From contig OZ023264.1 of assembly GCA_964006375.1 (NCBI GenBank), positions 176,238,010 through 176,302,009 of the forward strand: 64,000 bases of DNA, read 5' to 3'. The notes under the pieces are model-generated. The model had not been told where the DNA came from, made no database searches, and was given only the letters and a program-made list of their open reading frames with translations. Origin of the DNA: Tillus elongatus (lineage: Eukaryota > Arthropoda > Insecta > Coleoptera > Cleridae). Positions 48,231 through 57,174 of this stretch are shown one piece after another (position 1 is the stretch's first letter; each line of letters opens with the position of its first letter). A program made the position numbers and the translations under genes.

Positions 48231-48419
48231 AAATGTAAGTAGTTAATAATGATATGAAATTATATTCGGATACAAAGACTGCAGTTAGTAAGACATATTT
48301 GTCGATTGATTTGTTTTGAAAATGTGTATAAAAATATTTGGGTAAATTAAAGTTATTATACTTAATATCAATAAAAGTTCAAGTTTTGTCTTATTTTAAA
48401 ATCTCTTGCTTTATTTTGG

Positions 48420-48421
<2 letters not shown>

Positions 48422-48512
<91 letters not shown>
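48422..48512. repeat. (TA)n microsatellite, about 91 bp
   Basis: Pure TA run, 250 bp left of the array that hosts the mariner transposon. Confidence 0.95.
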
Positions 48513-48515
<3 letters not shown>

Positions 48516-48758
48516 GAAAATCACTAATTTAAAAAGGGTCAGAATCAGCAAAATTTTAAAAATATTGCAAAATTGTAAATTGAAAGAAAAGAGTAGTGTT
48601 TTGAAATTCTTTATAGATTTGAAGTTATAATAAAGGAAAACAATATAATAGGACTTGAACTTACTTGCTAATAAGCTCCCTGTTTTTTGAGAGTCATTTA
48701 CAGATACATATTTCATAGCGGGATATTTACTTTACCAACATTTTCTGTGTATATACAG

Positions 48759-48871
<113 letters not shown>

Positions 48872-49329
48872 AAGTGACGACTTTCAAAGCGGAACATAGG
48901 CGAATAACATGGGAAATCAAATGTTTGCAAAATTAAAAGTGTGAGCAGCCATGACATGCCAAATTCGAATAATTTTGTAACTGTCAAATCAGACATTTAT
49001 GATTATCAATACACATTTTCCTGAAAAGTTTGACAATGAATAATAATAATAATAATGGCCATAGTAATGAGGAACAATTGTTTATTGTAAAAACATATTA
49101 CAGTGCTGGTAATTAGCGAAAAGTTTGAGATTTGTCCTCAGTTAAGTACGATGATCTGATAATAGGGCATAATGCTGATTGCACATTATTAAAAAATTAC
49201 GAAAATCCTCGTTTACCATGATTTTGTTTTAACATAAGACACTTTAAAGGAATAGCAATTATAACAGTAGTGCCTGCAGTTCCGGAACAATAATAAAATT
49301 AACTATTAACAAAAATAAGTAACAATAAT

Positions 49330-50207
49330 TTAACTGAAACAATTGCAACAAATATTCAATTCACCATTTTGATATAAACAATATCGCAACCTATTATAAA
49401 ATGCCTTTCGAACTTTTGCGAGTTGTTGGTTATTAACGCGTGCACATTCAGCAAAGATAGCCTTCCTCAAAGAATTAATATTTGGGTGACGATTTTTATA
49501 GGTTTTGTTTTTAAGGTGACCCCACAAGAAGAAGTCACAAGGTGCCAAATCGGGAGATCTAGCCGGCCACTTAATATTACCACCGCGACCAATCCAATGA
49601 TTAGGAAAAAAATTATCTAAACAGGTTCTTACGTCTACACCAAAATGAGCTAGACCCCCATCCTGCTGAGGCCAGACTTCCCGATTTTCATTTGCAACTT
49701 CGTCTAATGCAGAACATACCTTATCTACCAAAAGTTTCAAATAATTTTCTAAATTTAAATTGGCAATTAATTCACACGGTCCAATGATATGATTATTAAA
49801 AATGCCTGCCCAAATATTAATTTTCTGAAGGTATTGGGATCTCGTCGAAAGTTGTAACCTTGGGTTTTGTTGCGCCCAGTATCTTGTATTCTGTACGTTA
49901 GGTTCATTATTAAGCGTAAACGTGCACTCGTTAGTAAAGCAAATCGTTGAAAGGAAATGGCGATCCAGATTGGCGCGTTCAATAACATCTTCACAAAATA
50001 CACGCCTGCTCTCTTCATCTATTGCGAACAACTGTTGATGGCACTGCGGCTTGTACGGGTGGTAGTTGTGTTTTTTAAGGATTTTCCGCACACGCTCCCG
50101 AGAAACACCCCATTCTTTTACTGCAACTCTAGTACTTGTAGTGGGATTGACATTTAATAACGCTAGCACCCTTTCCTCTAGTTCTGCATTAAGTTGTCTT
50201 CTAACGC
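49330..50207 (-). CDS. Tc1/mariner-type transposase, exon 2 (catalytic)
   Basis: About 292 residues after splicing from a minus-strand acceptor AAACAG at 50208. A helix-turn-helix region (VSRERVRKILKKHNYHPYK) is followed by the DDE-type catalytic domain. The first acidic position reads CFTNECTF where relatives have SDE, so the first catalytic aspartate appears to be asparagine. The second is in WPQQDGG and the third in SPDLAPCDFFLWG, 41 residues apart by my count. The frame is open to the stop at 49330. The upstream TTG (50229) lies in the intron and is not a start. If the D-to-N change is real, the enzyme is probably inactive. Confidence 0.82.
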
Positions 50208-50251
50208 CTGTTTCATTATAAAAGTACAATAATATTGCAATAATACAAATT

Positions 50252-50257
50252 CAGCTG
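50252..50257. other. Target-site duplication, left copy (CAGCTG)
   Basis: Identical to 58507-58512 and immediately outside the AG...CT termini. Confidence 0.9.
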
Positions 50258-51290
50258 AGTAGATAGTGCCCCACCTGGGCTCACCCCCTCCACTTTTTAC
50301 TGCGCATGCGCGAGTCATCATGCGCATGCGCTGACCTGCGCAGACCTGTGACAGTTGACAGCTGACCTGTCAGATTTGACAGGTGTCAAATGTCACTGAC
50401 CTGACAGCTGTCAACGTCAGCTGTCACCTGACCTGACATGTGTCAACGTCAAATGTCACCTGACCTGTCAGATGACGTCACAAGCATTCCAAGATGGCTG
50501 ACCTGTCATAGACAGTCGCAAGCCGGGTTCTCTCTATGGAACTAACCTGAGATGACGTCACAAGCATTCCAAGATGGCTGACCTGTAAGAGACATCTGCA
50601 ACTCCGGGGTTCTCTCTCTATGGAACTAACCTGAGATGACGTCACAAGCATTCCAAGATGTCTGACCTGTGTGTCCATAGATATCTACAAGTCAGGTTAG
50701 CTCTCCATGTGTGTTTGTCCGATTGTTTATTAAGGTTATGTATTTGTTTATTAAGGTTATGTTCGCTCACGTGTCATCTGTTTGTTTATTAAGGTTATGT
50801 TTGTATTTGTTTATTAAGGTTATGTCATGTGTGTGTGTGTTGATTACCATGCATCTGTTTGTTTATTAAGGTTATGTATTTTGTTTATTAAGGTTAGGTG
50901 TTCGTAAACACAGCTGTTTGGTTTGTTTATTGTGTTGTTGTTGTTAAGGTGTATTGAAGTTTGTTAGGGTATTTCGTTTTTGGCGGGAAATTTGAATTTG
51001 TTTGAAAATTTGTCTGTTGTGTCCAGAGATCTTACTCCTCAAGCTAGAGAACATTCTATTTGTAAAGTTGTAGAGTGTAGAGAATATTCTCTAGCTCGAG
51101 GGGAGACATCTGTTGGACACAGTCATTCGGTTTAGTCACACACATACATATATGAGGAAGATATATTGAGCGGGTAATTTGAAATTTTGAATTTAATTTG
51201 AAATATGATTTTTGAAAGAAAAGCATTCGCCAGAAATTAGATTTGAACCCCCAACCATACAACTTACTAAGATATGCAAACGCCCCTAAA
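50258..51290. repeat. Left terminal inverted repeat
   Basis: Near-identical to the right end for about 540 bp, then partly aligned to about 51290. It contains, in order: two GCGCATGCGC palindromes (about 50303-50335), a block of CTGACAGGTC-type palindromes, three units of about 82 bp each starting gatgacgtcacaag (50471, 50551, 50635), and six ttattaaggttatg units (50730-50905). A segment at about 51220-51295 is a tRNA-like remnant shared with the right end. Confidence 0.88.
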
Positions 51291-52093
51291 CCGATCATGC
51301 TATTCAGACATACGATGAAAGTTTGTTATCAGTGGGTATATATATAAAACAGAAACCTGTTACATAAAACGAGTTTATGAGGCTGCTGAGTTTGTGTGTG
51401 TAGGTAGGGGTGGTATCTCTATTACATTCCAATTGAATAATAGGAACTGTAATGTTAAAAACAATTGTTTATTTATAGTAAAAAGAAATTTAAAACACGT
51501 ACCAATTTACCTATCTAATATCATTTAATAACAAAAACGTTTCAAGTAAACTATATCAATAAGAAAAACGTATTTACATCTAGATATGTTAATGAGTTTA
51601 TTTTAATAGCCTAATAAAACTCGGGGACTTGGTTTTATTGCCGGCGTGTTTGTTTATGTTAGTGTGTTTGTATTTTGAATGAATGAATCTAAATTTATAT
51701 AGGGAGTGATCAAAAACACACAAGTAACAAAACTCAATTTAAAACAACTAAATTAAACTTTGATATACGAGGATTGTTTGATAAGTATTGTTTGTATGTA
51801 AACATAAATAATATAATAGTATACTTACATACAGCAAGAGACGTCATACTTGTTTCACGACTTAGCACACACTAACGTATGTTGAGGTCTTGAATGGGGC
51901 CCCGTTATAGAAATAACACAGTTGTTTAATGACATCCACTTGAACCAAACAAAACATATAGACGCTGTTGTTGATTGTTAACACACACACAAGCACTCTA
52001 TGACTAGAGAGTTATAGATGTACAACGGTCGTCGTACACAAGCCAGTCTTGTGTTTGATTCCGCAAAAACAAGAAACATTTTAGTTCCATACT
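51291..52093 (+). promoter_or_regulatory. Leader upstream of the zinc-finger gene
   Basis: No frame. About 51815-51870 (acatacagcaagagacgtcat) is shared, inverted, with about 57205-57255 and 57695-57715 in the right arm, so it is part of a repeated regulatory segment rather than unique sequence. Confidence 0.5.
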
Positions 52094-52909
52094 ATGGCGT
52101 TCTCAATTGTTGGAGAGTCGACTACAAGAAACAGTCGTTTTAATATTATACAGAACATGGTGCATTTCAAGTTGAATCCACTCAATAGCAGTGGCGTCAA
52201 TAATCCTGAACAATGGCTTAAGAACGGTATGCAGGAAATTTATAATCGAGTTATTAGAGACTTGAACACCGACACCAAAGTAAGCTTTACATTCTCCGGC
52301 TTGGATAGAGACTATCATATGCCGTTTAGGAAGCTGTCGTTGCTGACGTTTGAAGAAGTGTGGTCTGAGCTGTACAAGATGTATCAGAGCAATAAGGGGG
52401 CCATTGAAGGTGATGCCTTTACTATAACAGCTACAAGTCTAGGATCATCACAGCACCAGCAAGCAACCACTTCACAAGGTTCTGGTTTGTCGACGCAGCA
52501 GCAGCACCAACAGCAGTTTAATGAAATCAATCTACAAGAGAGTGAAGAAGAACATACAGCCGCGAGACCAACAACAACAACACAACCACTAACACAGGAT
52601 GACAAGCAAGAACTGAATGATGATGGTCTCCGTTGCTGTGTCATTTGTTTTAAACGCTGTCCACCAACAGAGAGAAGCTGTTGTGACAAATGTTTCATTA
52701 AAAATGGTCAAAACTTGGGAAAATGGCTACCATACAACGCACACTCATGGGAAAGTTATGAAAATTTCGTAAAATGGCAATACACGTACGACAGGAGGAA
52801 GGTTACATGTTTACACTGTAATAAACAAATGTTGAGAACGTCCATTTATAGACACAAACAAATATGTCTAAAGAGAGCTGACGTCGATCCTAGGCCTGTA
52901 AACGAGTAA
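52094..52909 (+). CDS. Zinc-finger protein with Polinton polymerase-leader-like domain
   Basis: 271 residues from ATG 52094. Residues about 25-115 (HFKLNP, then PEQWLKNGMQEIYNRV, then MPFRKLSLLTFEEVW and YQSN) resemble the N-terminal segment that precedes DNA polymerase B in arthropod Polinton-like proteins; this is pattern recognition, not a search. Residues 115-170 are Gln/Thr-rich linker. Residues 181-200 form a cysteine cluster (CCVICFKRC...CCDKC) and C239, C242, H254 and C258 a C2HC finger. No polymerase follows. It may bind DNA at the repeats. A poly(A) signal aataaa lies 46 bp after the stop. Not a known named family to me. Confidence 0.75.
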   Translation: MAFSIVGESTTRNSRFNIIQNMVHFKLNPLNSSGVNNPEQWLKNGMQEIYNRVIRDLNTDTKVSFTFSGLDRDYHMPFRKLSLLTFEEVWSELYKMYQSNKGAIEGDAFTITATSLGSSQHQQATTSQGSGLSTQQQHQQQFNEINLQESEEEHTAARPTTTTQPLTQDDKQELNDDGLRCCVICFKRCPPTERSCCDKCFIKNGQNLGKWLPYNAHSWESYENFVKWQYTYDRRKVTCLHCNKQMLRTSIYRHKQICLKRADVDPRPVNE

Positions 52910-52949
52910 AAAGTATGTCGCTCTGTACACATGTCCATAACAGAATACA

Positions 52950-52962
52950 TAACACAATAAAA
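52950..52962 (+). terminator. Poly(A) signal of the zinc-finger gene
   Basis: acaataaaacag about 45 bp downstream of the stop. Confidence 0.6.
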
Positions 52963-52984
52963 CAGAGAACAAACAACATGGTTA

Positions 52985-53255
52985 TGACTCATATCTTGTA
53001 GAATGACATCATACCATTATTCGTGTTTGAGCTTGTCTGTGTATCTGTTTAATATACGCAAGTGAGAGGCCCTCTTAGGGTAAATAACCTGTCTGTTGAT
53101 GACCTTGATCTGATAAACCTGTTTGACGTTGTCTTTACAGTTATGATCTAAGGGGTTAGTTCTGTTAGGTGGTATCCAGCCATCAGTTGTGTTTGAGCTT
53201 GTCTAGAAACTAGTTTTGTTGGTGTACGTTGAACAAGGTGTAACTAAAAACTAAT
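52985..53255 (+). promoter_or_regulatory. Shared promoter-like module upstream of the second gene
   Basis: Contains tgtttgagcttgtct twice (about 53028 and 53190), gaggccctctta and ttaaataacctgtc-like blocks. The reverse complement of the same order of blocks lies at about 56985-57150, upstream of the minus-strand KilA-N gene. Confidence 0.65.
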
Positions 53256-54224
53256 ATGGTGCAGAATACGCGAAAACGAAAATCTCTCAACACAGAAAAT
53301 ACAGGTAGAGGTGCTGGTGGAGGTAAAAAGCTTAAAGTGTTACAAGATGTCTTGCTGGCTAACGCAGTTGAAAGTATTATAACAAAAGAAGAACCAAAGA
53401 CGTGGGATAATATCATAGGTGAGCTGTACACAAGCTATCCAACAACAACAAACACAAGTGAACCGAATAATCTCTCTGATATTAGTATGAATGCTGCAGA
53501 TCCTACAAACATACAAACAGTCGAATATCAGCCTACACACGATGAGCTATTCAATGAGAAGTTGGTGCAGATCAATCAGAAAAGTATGGAGAAAAAACTA
53601 AAAACACAAGACTGTGAGCTCGTTGGTCAGACAACGTTTGCGCTGTTGGCAAACGGTGAGAAAATACTTACGATCGGAGCTGACCCCATGCTTAACTTTA
53701 TGCCTCTGGTTAAGGTTTCACAGAAAAATTGTAATATACCTGTGTTTTTCGACATGTGGACATTTGAAGAATTTTTAAACGTGTTACCCACCATAATTTT
53801 CAACCTGGAAAACCAATCACAAGGTACAGACAAAAACACCGATTCGTATACACTTACTAAATACTTGGTTCAAACACAACGAAAATCAGTGTTTTTTAAG
53901 TTTAGGTTGTGCAGTGATGAATATGTCACTAATTTCAACCTAAGCTTGGAATCATTGAAAATACTAGAAGATGTTGGCTCTGTGGTCAAAGACTTATTAT
54001 TGGAATTACGTTTTAGGAGTTTCTTTGACCTAAACATGTTTATGGCTGACATTAGATCGGAACTGTCCAAGTTCAGAGACAGGGCAGTTATACCTTGTGC
54101 CTTCTTCATTGCCCGCTTAAAATACTCTGAGAATCTGTGTATAGTGTGTGAATTTATTACTAAATATCAACTTGTACTGAAAGATATGCTAACATGTAAC
54201 AGATTTACCTATAACACTAGTTGA
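53256..54224 (+). CDS. Unknown 322-residue basic-tailed protein
   Basis: I do not recognise this with confidence. The N-terminus has a nuclear-localisation-like TRKRKS...GGGKKLK (residues 5-27), then a low-complexity linker to about residue 100. The core (about 120-250) alternates predicted strands and helices: ALLANGEKILTIGADP, MPLVKVS, FFDMWTFEEFLNVLP, then SVFFKFRLCSDEY. It is faintly like PC4/p15-type single-strand-DNA-binding folds found in some arthropod Polinton-associated proteins, but this is weak. A hydrophobic, cysteine-bearing C-terminus follows. aataaa overlaps the stop region. Intact, so probably useful to the element. Confidence 0.7.
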   Translation: MVQNTRKRKSLNTENTGRGAGGGKKLKVLQDVLLANAVESIITKEEPKTWDNIIGELYTSYPTTTNTSEPNNLSDISMNAADPTNIQTVEYQPTHDELFNEKLVQINQKSMEKKLKTQDCELVGQTTFALLANGEKILTIGADPMLNFMPLVKVSQKNCNIPVFFDMWTFEEFLNVLPTIIFNLENQSQGTDKNTDSYTLTKYLVQTQRKSVFFKFRLCSDEYVTNFNLSLESLKILEDVGSVVKDLLLELRFRSFFDLNMFMADIRSELSKFRDRAVIPCAFFIARLKYSENLCIVCEFITKYQLVLKDMLTCNRFTYNTS

Positions 54225-54235
54225 TAATAAAATAT
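54225..54235 (+). terminator. Poly(A) signal of the second gene
   Basis: gataataaaat directly after the stop at 54222-54224. A minus-strand signal (tttatt, about 54346) for the opposing integrase tail lies 110 bp downstream. Confidence 0.6.
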
Positions 54236-54366
54236 ATGTGTAAAAATCTCTGTGTTTTATTAGCTGTATTTTCTGACAATCATTCTGTTGGCGTGAATGC
54301 ATAAAGGAAGATTTGAAATAAAAAAATACTTTTAACATGTTTCCTTTATTCATAACATAATACAAG

Positions 54367-54495
54367 TTATTTAATGTCTTTAGTGTTGACCCAGGAATTA
54401 TGAGTACGATCAAAACCAAGCCATTTCACGTAAGACTTGGGGCCTTTTTTTCTCAACACTCGTTCGATTAAATACAGGTCAGAAGATAACTGTCA
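54367..54495 (-). pseudogene. Chromodomain tail of a Polinton-type integrase
   Basis: About 42 codons on the minus strand, too short for usual ORF lists. They read LYLIERVLRKKG, then YVKWLGFD and HNSWVNTKD, stopping at TAA 54367-54369. This is the chromodomain that ends Polinton and related retroviral-type integrases, where it guides the enzyme to chromatin. Upstream (rightward) the frame meets a stop and then the minisatellite, so the catalytic core is gone. A poly(A) signal lies about 20 bp past the stop, as in the ancestor gene. Confidence 0.8.
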
Positions 54496-54950
54496 TACAG
54501 GTGTCTAACACAGGTGTCTAACACAGCTGTCTAACACAGCTGTCTAACACAGCTGTCTAACACAGCTGTCTAACACAGCTGTCTAACACAGCTGTCTAAC
54601 AGACAGCTGTCTAACAGACAGCTGTCTAACAGACAGCTGTCTAACAGACAGCTGTCTAACACACAGCTGTCTAACAGACAGCTGTCTAACACACAGCTGT
54701 CTAACACACAGCTGTCTAACACACAGCTGTCTAACAGACAGCTGTCTAACAGACAGCTGTCTAACAGACAGCTGTCTAACAGACAGCTGTCTAACACACA
54801 GCTGTCTAGCAGACAGCTGTCTAACACACAGCTGTCTAACACACAGCTGTCTAACAGACAGCTGTCTAACAGACAGCTGTCTAACACACAGCTGTCTAAC
54901 AGACAGCTGTCTAACAGACAGCTGTCTAACACAGCTGTCTAACAAGACAG
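54496..54950. repeat. 15-bp minisatellite (acagctgtctaacag)
   Basis: About 30 units of acagctgtctaaca(g/c), beginning with 13-bp versions (54500-54600), then regular 15-bp units with g/c variants. Each unit holds CAGCTG. The long LDSC- and VRQL-type minus frames here are artefacts of the repeat. Confidence 0.95.
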
Positions 54951-55036
54951 CCGGACATCGTGATAAATAAGAAGGCATGTACCGTGACAGAGTCAGTATA
55001 TGTTAAACCACCACACAACCTGTATCGCTCAAACAA

Positions 55037-56203
55037 ATGATTAGACCGACTGGTAACACCAAAAACAGTTGTAGCACAATGGAAGTGTTGGGTAAGGAAG
55101 AGCAAAAAGTTAAGAAAAGGATTTTACAACTTGCTGACAATATTCGAAAAAAACATTTAATGCTTAAACTTAACAGAGCTGAGAATGATGATGCTCTGCA
55201 ACGTTTATATAAACCACTTGTTGACCCCCTAAGTGAAATATCTAAAAACACAGCAGCACTGCAGCAGCAGCAGCCACCGCAACCACTAAAGGCTGAACAA
55301 ATCAAAGACGAAGTCGATATACCAGAAACGAAACCCCAAGTACAGTTCCTGAAAGACGATGAAGTTTTTGAAGCTGAACCAAGGGAAGAGGCTGAGGCGG
55401 CAAGTTCCGATGAGGATATCCCAACATTTGAAGAGCTTGAGGCAGACCTACAAACTGTCACAACCAACCCTGCATATCAAGAATTTTTGGAGCAATATCC
55501 TGACCGAGTTCGATATTATGTAGACAAGTATTTTACTGAACCACCAAGGCTCGGTACCATTGATCAAACGTATGGTGCCCGCTACGCTAAAGATACCGGT
55601 AGCTGGAGTCTTGGTAACAAACACTTAGACTTTACTGATGCTGAGATTCAACTGGGCCAAAGGAGATACCCGCAAACACAAGGTTTGCTAGAATTGTTAT
55701 TTATGAAAAGACCCCGGGGGTATACTTATGACGATCTTCAACACTATAGAGATATTCTAGAAGCAACTAGTGTTTATAAAATGAACTATGATCCTAACGC
55801 ACGAACCAAGGGTTGTTCCTCTGAAAAGTATCTGACTCTAATAAAACCAGTGATAAATCCACGAGGTCGTAGATCCTCAACACCTCAAGGTTTTGGTTAC
55901 ACCTACGAGGAAGACGATGACGACAGCACCGACAGACATCTTAACAAAAAACAAAAGACTGAACTTAAAACTCAGAGTGATAAGAGCAGCGATAGCAACG
56001 GCATGAGCCCAAACAACATCAGCACCAACAACTATATGATACAAAATAACAAACAAATAGCCTATGTGTATTGGAATGACATAAACGAGTTGGTTGACAG
56101 ACTTAGACTTTTAGTGGCTTCCCAAGTTGCAGGTAATAATGCTCATAACAACGAAATTCAGTCAATCTTGGAAGAACTAAAAGAAGCTAGTGTTATCACC
56201 TAG
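55037..56203 (+). CDS. Unknown 388-residue protein with DUF8207-like core
   Basis: From ATG 55037. Residues 16-55 form a Lys-rich coiled-coil-like helix, 74-90 are Gln/Pro-rich, and 85-145 are acidic. The core (about 144-275) has QYPDRVRYYVDKYF, GARYAKDTGSWSLGN, QTQGLLELLFMKRP, and YRDILEATSVYKMNYDPNAR. I associate this pattern with a domain of unknown function (I believe DUF8207) recurring in arthropod Polinton-like and repeat-linked proteins. A low-complexity acidic/Ser/Asn linker (about 285-335) precedes a C-terminal helix. No function can be assigned; the order suggests an element-encoded structural or replication accessory. aataaa follows at about 56333. Confidence 0.72.
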   Translation: MIRPTGNTKNSCSTMEVLGKEEQKVKKRILQLADNIRKKHLMLKLNRAENDDALQRLYKPLVDPLSEISKNTAALQQQQPPQPLKAEQIKDEVDIPETKPQVQFLKDDEVFEAEPREEAEAASSDEDIPTFEELEADLQTVTTNPAYQEFLEQYPDRVRYYVDKYFTEPPRLGTIDQTYGARYAKDTGSWSLGNKHLDFTDAEIQLGQRRYPQTQGLLELLFMKRPRGYTYDDLQHYRDILEATSVYKMNYDPNARTKGCSSEKYLTLIKPVINPRGRRSSTPQGFGYTYEEDDDDSTDRHLNKKQKTELKTQSDKSSDSNGMSPNNISTNNYMIQNNKQIAYVYWNDINELVDRLRLLVASQVAGNNAHNNEIQSILEELKEASVIT

Positions 56204-56332
56204 TAAGCCCACAGCCATGAAGAGACACCAACGACAACAACAACAACAGCACCAACACAACACTGAACCATCTAATGTTAATAATTCTATAAATGTATTC
56301 CAACAAAGAGTTTACATACTTGTACTTAGAAT

Positions 56333-56343
56333 CAAATAAAAGT
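56333..56343 (+). terminator. Convergent poly(A) region
   Basis: aaataaaagtc on the plus strand for the 388-residue gene, and tttattttg (about 56365, minus strand) for the opposing KilA-N gene. Confidence 0.6.
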
Positions 56344-56445
56344 CTTTGTTAAAATTACTGTGTTTTTATTTTGTAATACAATTAAAAAGTATGTCTTAAA
56401 GCAATAATATCCTGAACAAACTTATCTTGTGGTACATCTGCTATG

Positions 56446-56500
56446 TCTGTATTCTAGACAAGCTCAAACACGAATAATGGGGTGATTGAACAGATATGTT
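56446..56500. promoter_or_regulatory. Extra copy of the shared module overlapping the KilA-N stop
   Basis: tctgtattctagacaagctc followed by aaacacgaataatgggg nearly repeats about 57003-57050. The KilA-N stop codon lies in it, so the last codons of that gene come from duplicated regulatory sequence. Confidence 0.6.
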
Positions 56501-56832
56501 GGTGTTACTTGAGCTGTTGCTTCCGTTTTAAGGGGGCTAGTAGTCCGGCTCCCTGGCGATAACTCTAAGTGGGCTCCCTCGGTTGAAACACTTGTCATGT
56601 TGTTATGCTGAAACCCCAACTGTTCCTTCAGACGATTGTTGTAATAGGCAATCAACTCTTTGGTTTTCTTATTTTCCATCCAATGAGACATTTTTTTATT
56701 GCTAATCTTACACAGTTTAGTTGCATTAAAATAGCCAGTGTTTTTATCAATAATAAGTTGAAAGTCTCCAAATAGACCATACCAGAAGTTGTCTTTAATT
56801 TGTTGGTAACACACATCACTTAATGTAGCCAT
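56464..56832 (-). CDS. KilA-N domain protein, 122 residues
   Basis: Start chosen at ATG 56832 (context tcaaaATGGct); the longer frame to 56886 opens only at TTG. Residues 14-68 match a KilA-N domain: FWYGLFGDFQLI, NTGYFNATKLC, then the helix SHWMENKKTKELIAYYNNRL. KilA-N is a DNA-binding domain found in phages, baculoviruses, poxviruses and other large DNA viruses and, less often, in mobile elements. The C-terminal tail is short and Ser/Thr-rich. It is transcribed toward the 388-residue gene and shares its upstream module with the second gene. It is the element's only gene of clearly viral-type family; it may regulate or attach the element. Confidence 0.85.
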   Translation of the reverse strand: MATLSDVCYQQIKDNFWYGLFGDFQLIIDKNTGYFNATKLCKISNKKMSHWMENKKTKELIAYYNNRLKEQLGFQHNNMTSVSTEGAHLELSPGSRTTSPLKTEATAQVTPTYLFNHPIIRV

Positions 56833-56984
56833 TTTGAAACAGATTTGGGTTAGAACAAACTGCAGTAAGTCTTTTCTCAACAACAACTGACTTGTGAATA
56901 TGTTTAAGAGTGTCTGTGTGTAACCTATTTATACATATTACCCACAGTAACCGTTTTAAACTGTATTTGTTTTTACATGGATGA

Positions 56985-57160
56985 TGTCATACTTCTAATG
57001 ACTGTATTCTAGACAAGCTCAAACACGAATAATGTGGGGTTATTGAACAGATATAACACAAGGTCATCAACTGACAGGTTATTTACCTTTAAGAGGGCCT
57101 CTCTTGTGTATATTAAACAGATACACAGACAAGCTCAAACAGGATCAAGGTTAACAACTG
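56985..57160 (-). promoter_or_regulatory. Shared promoter-like module upstream of KilA-N
   Basis: Inverse of the 52985-53255 module: gatgtcatac, ctagacaagctcaaacacg, gacaggttatttac, gagggcctctc and acagacaagctcaaac in order. Confidence 0.65.
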
Positions 57161-57174
57161 TAAAACGTTGTTTA

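Noticed and set aside
50208..50229. Transposase start at 50229
   Set aside because: TTG codon within the proposed intron; exon 1 at 58522-58735 supplies the natural start.
52384..52698. Cys/Ser-rich minus-strand frame opposite the zinc-finger gene
   Set aside because: Shadow of the Gln/Thr-rich coding sequence on the plus strand.
54570..54978. 120-131 residue minus-strand frames of LDSC and VRQL units, looking like a repeat protein or CRISPR-like array
   Set aside because: They are translations of the 15-bp minisatellite; there are no unique spacers, so it is not a CRISPR array, and the repeat period is a multiple of three, which keeps the frames open.
56833..56886. Longer KilA-N protein starting at 56886
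   Set aside because: The upstream codon is TTG, not ATG; the ATG at 56832 has better context and precedes the domain.
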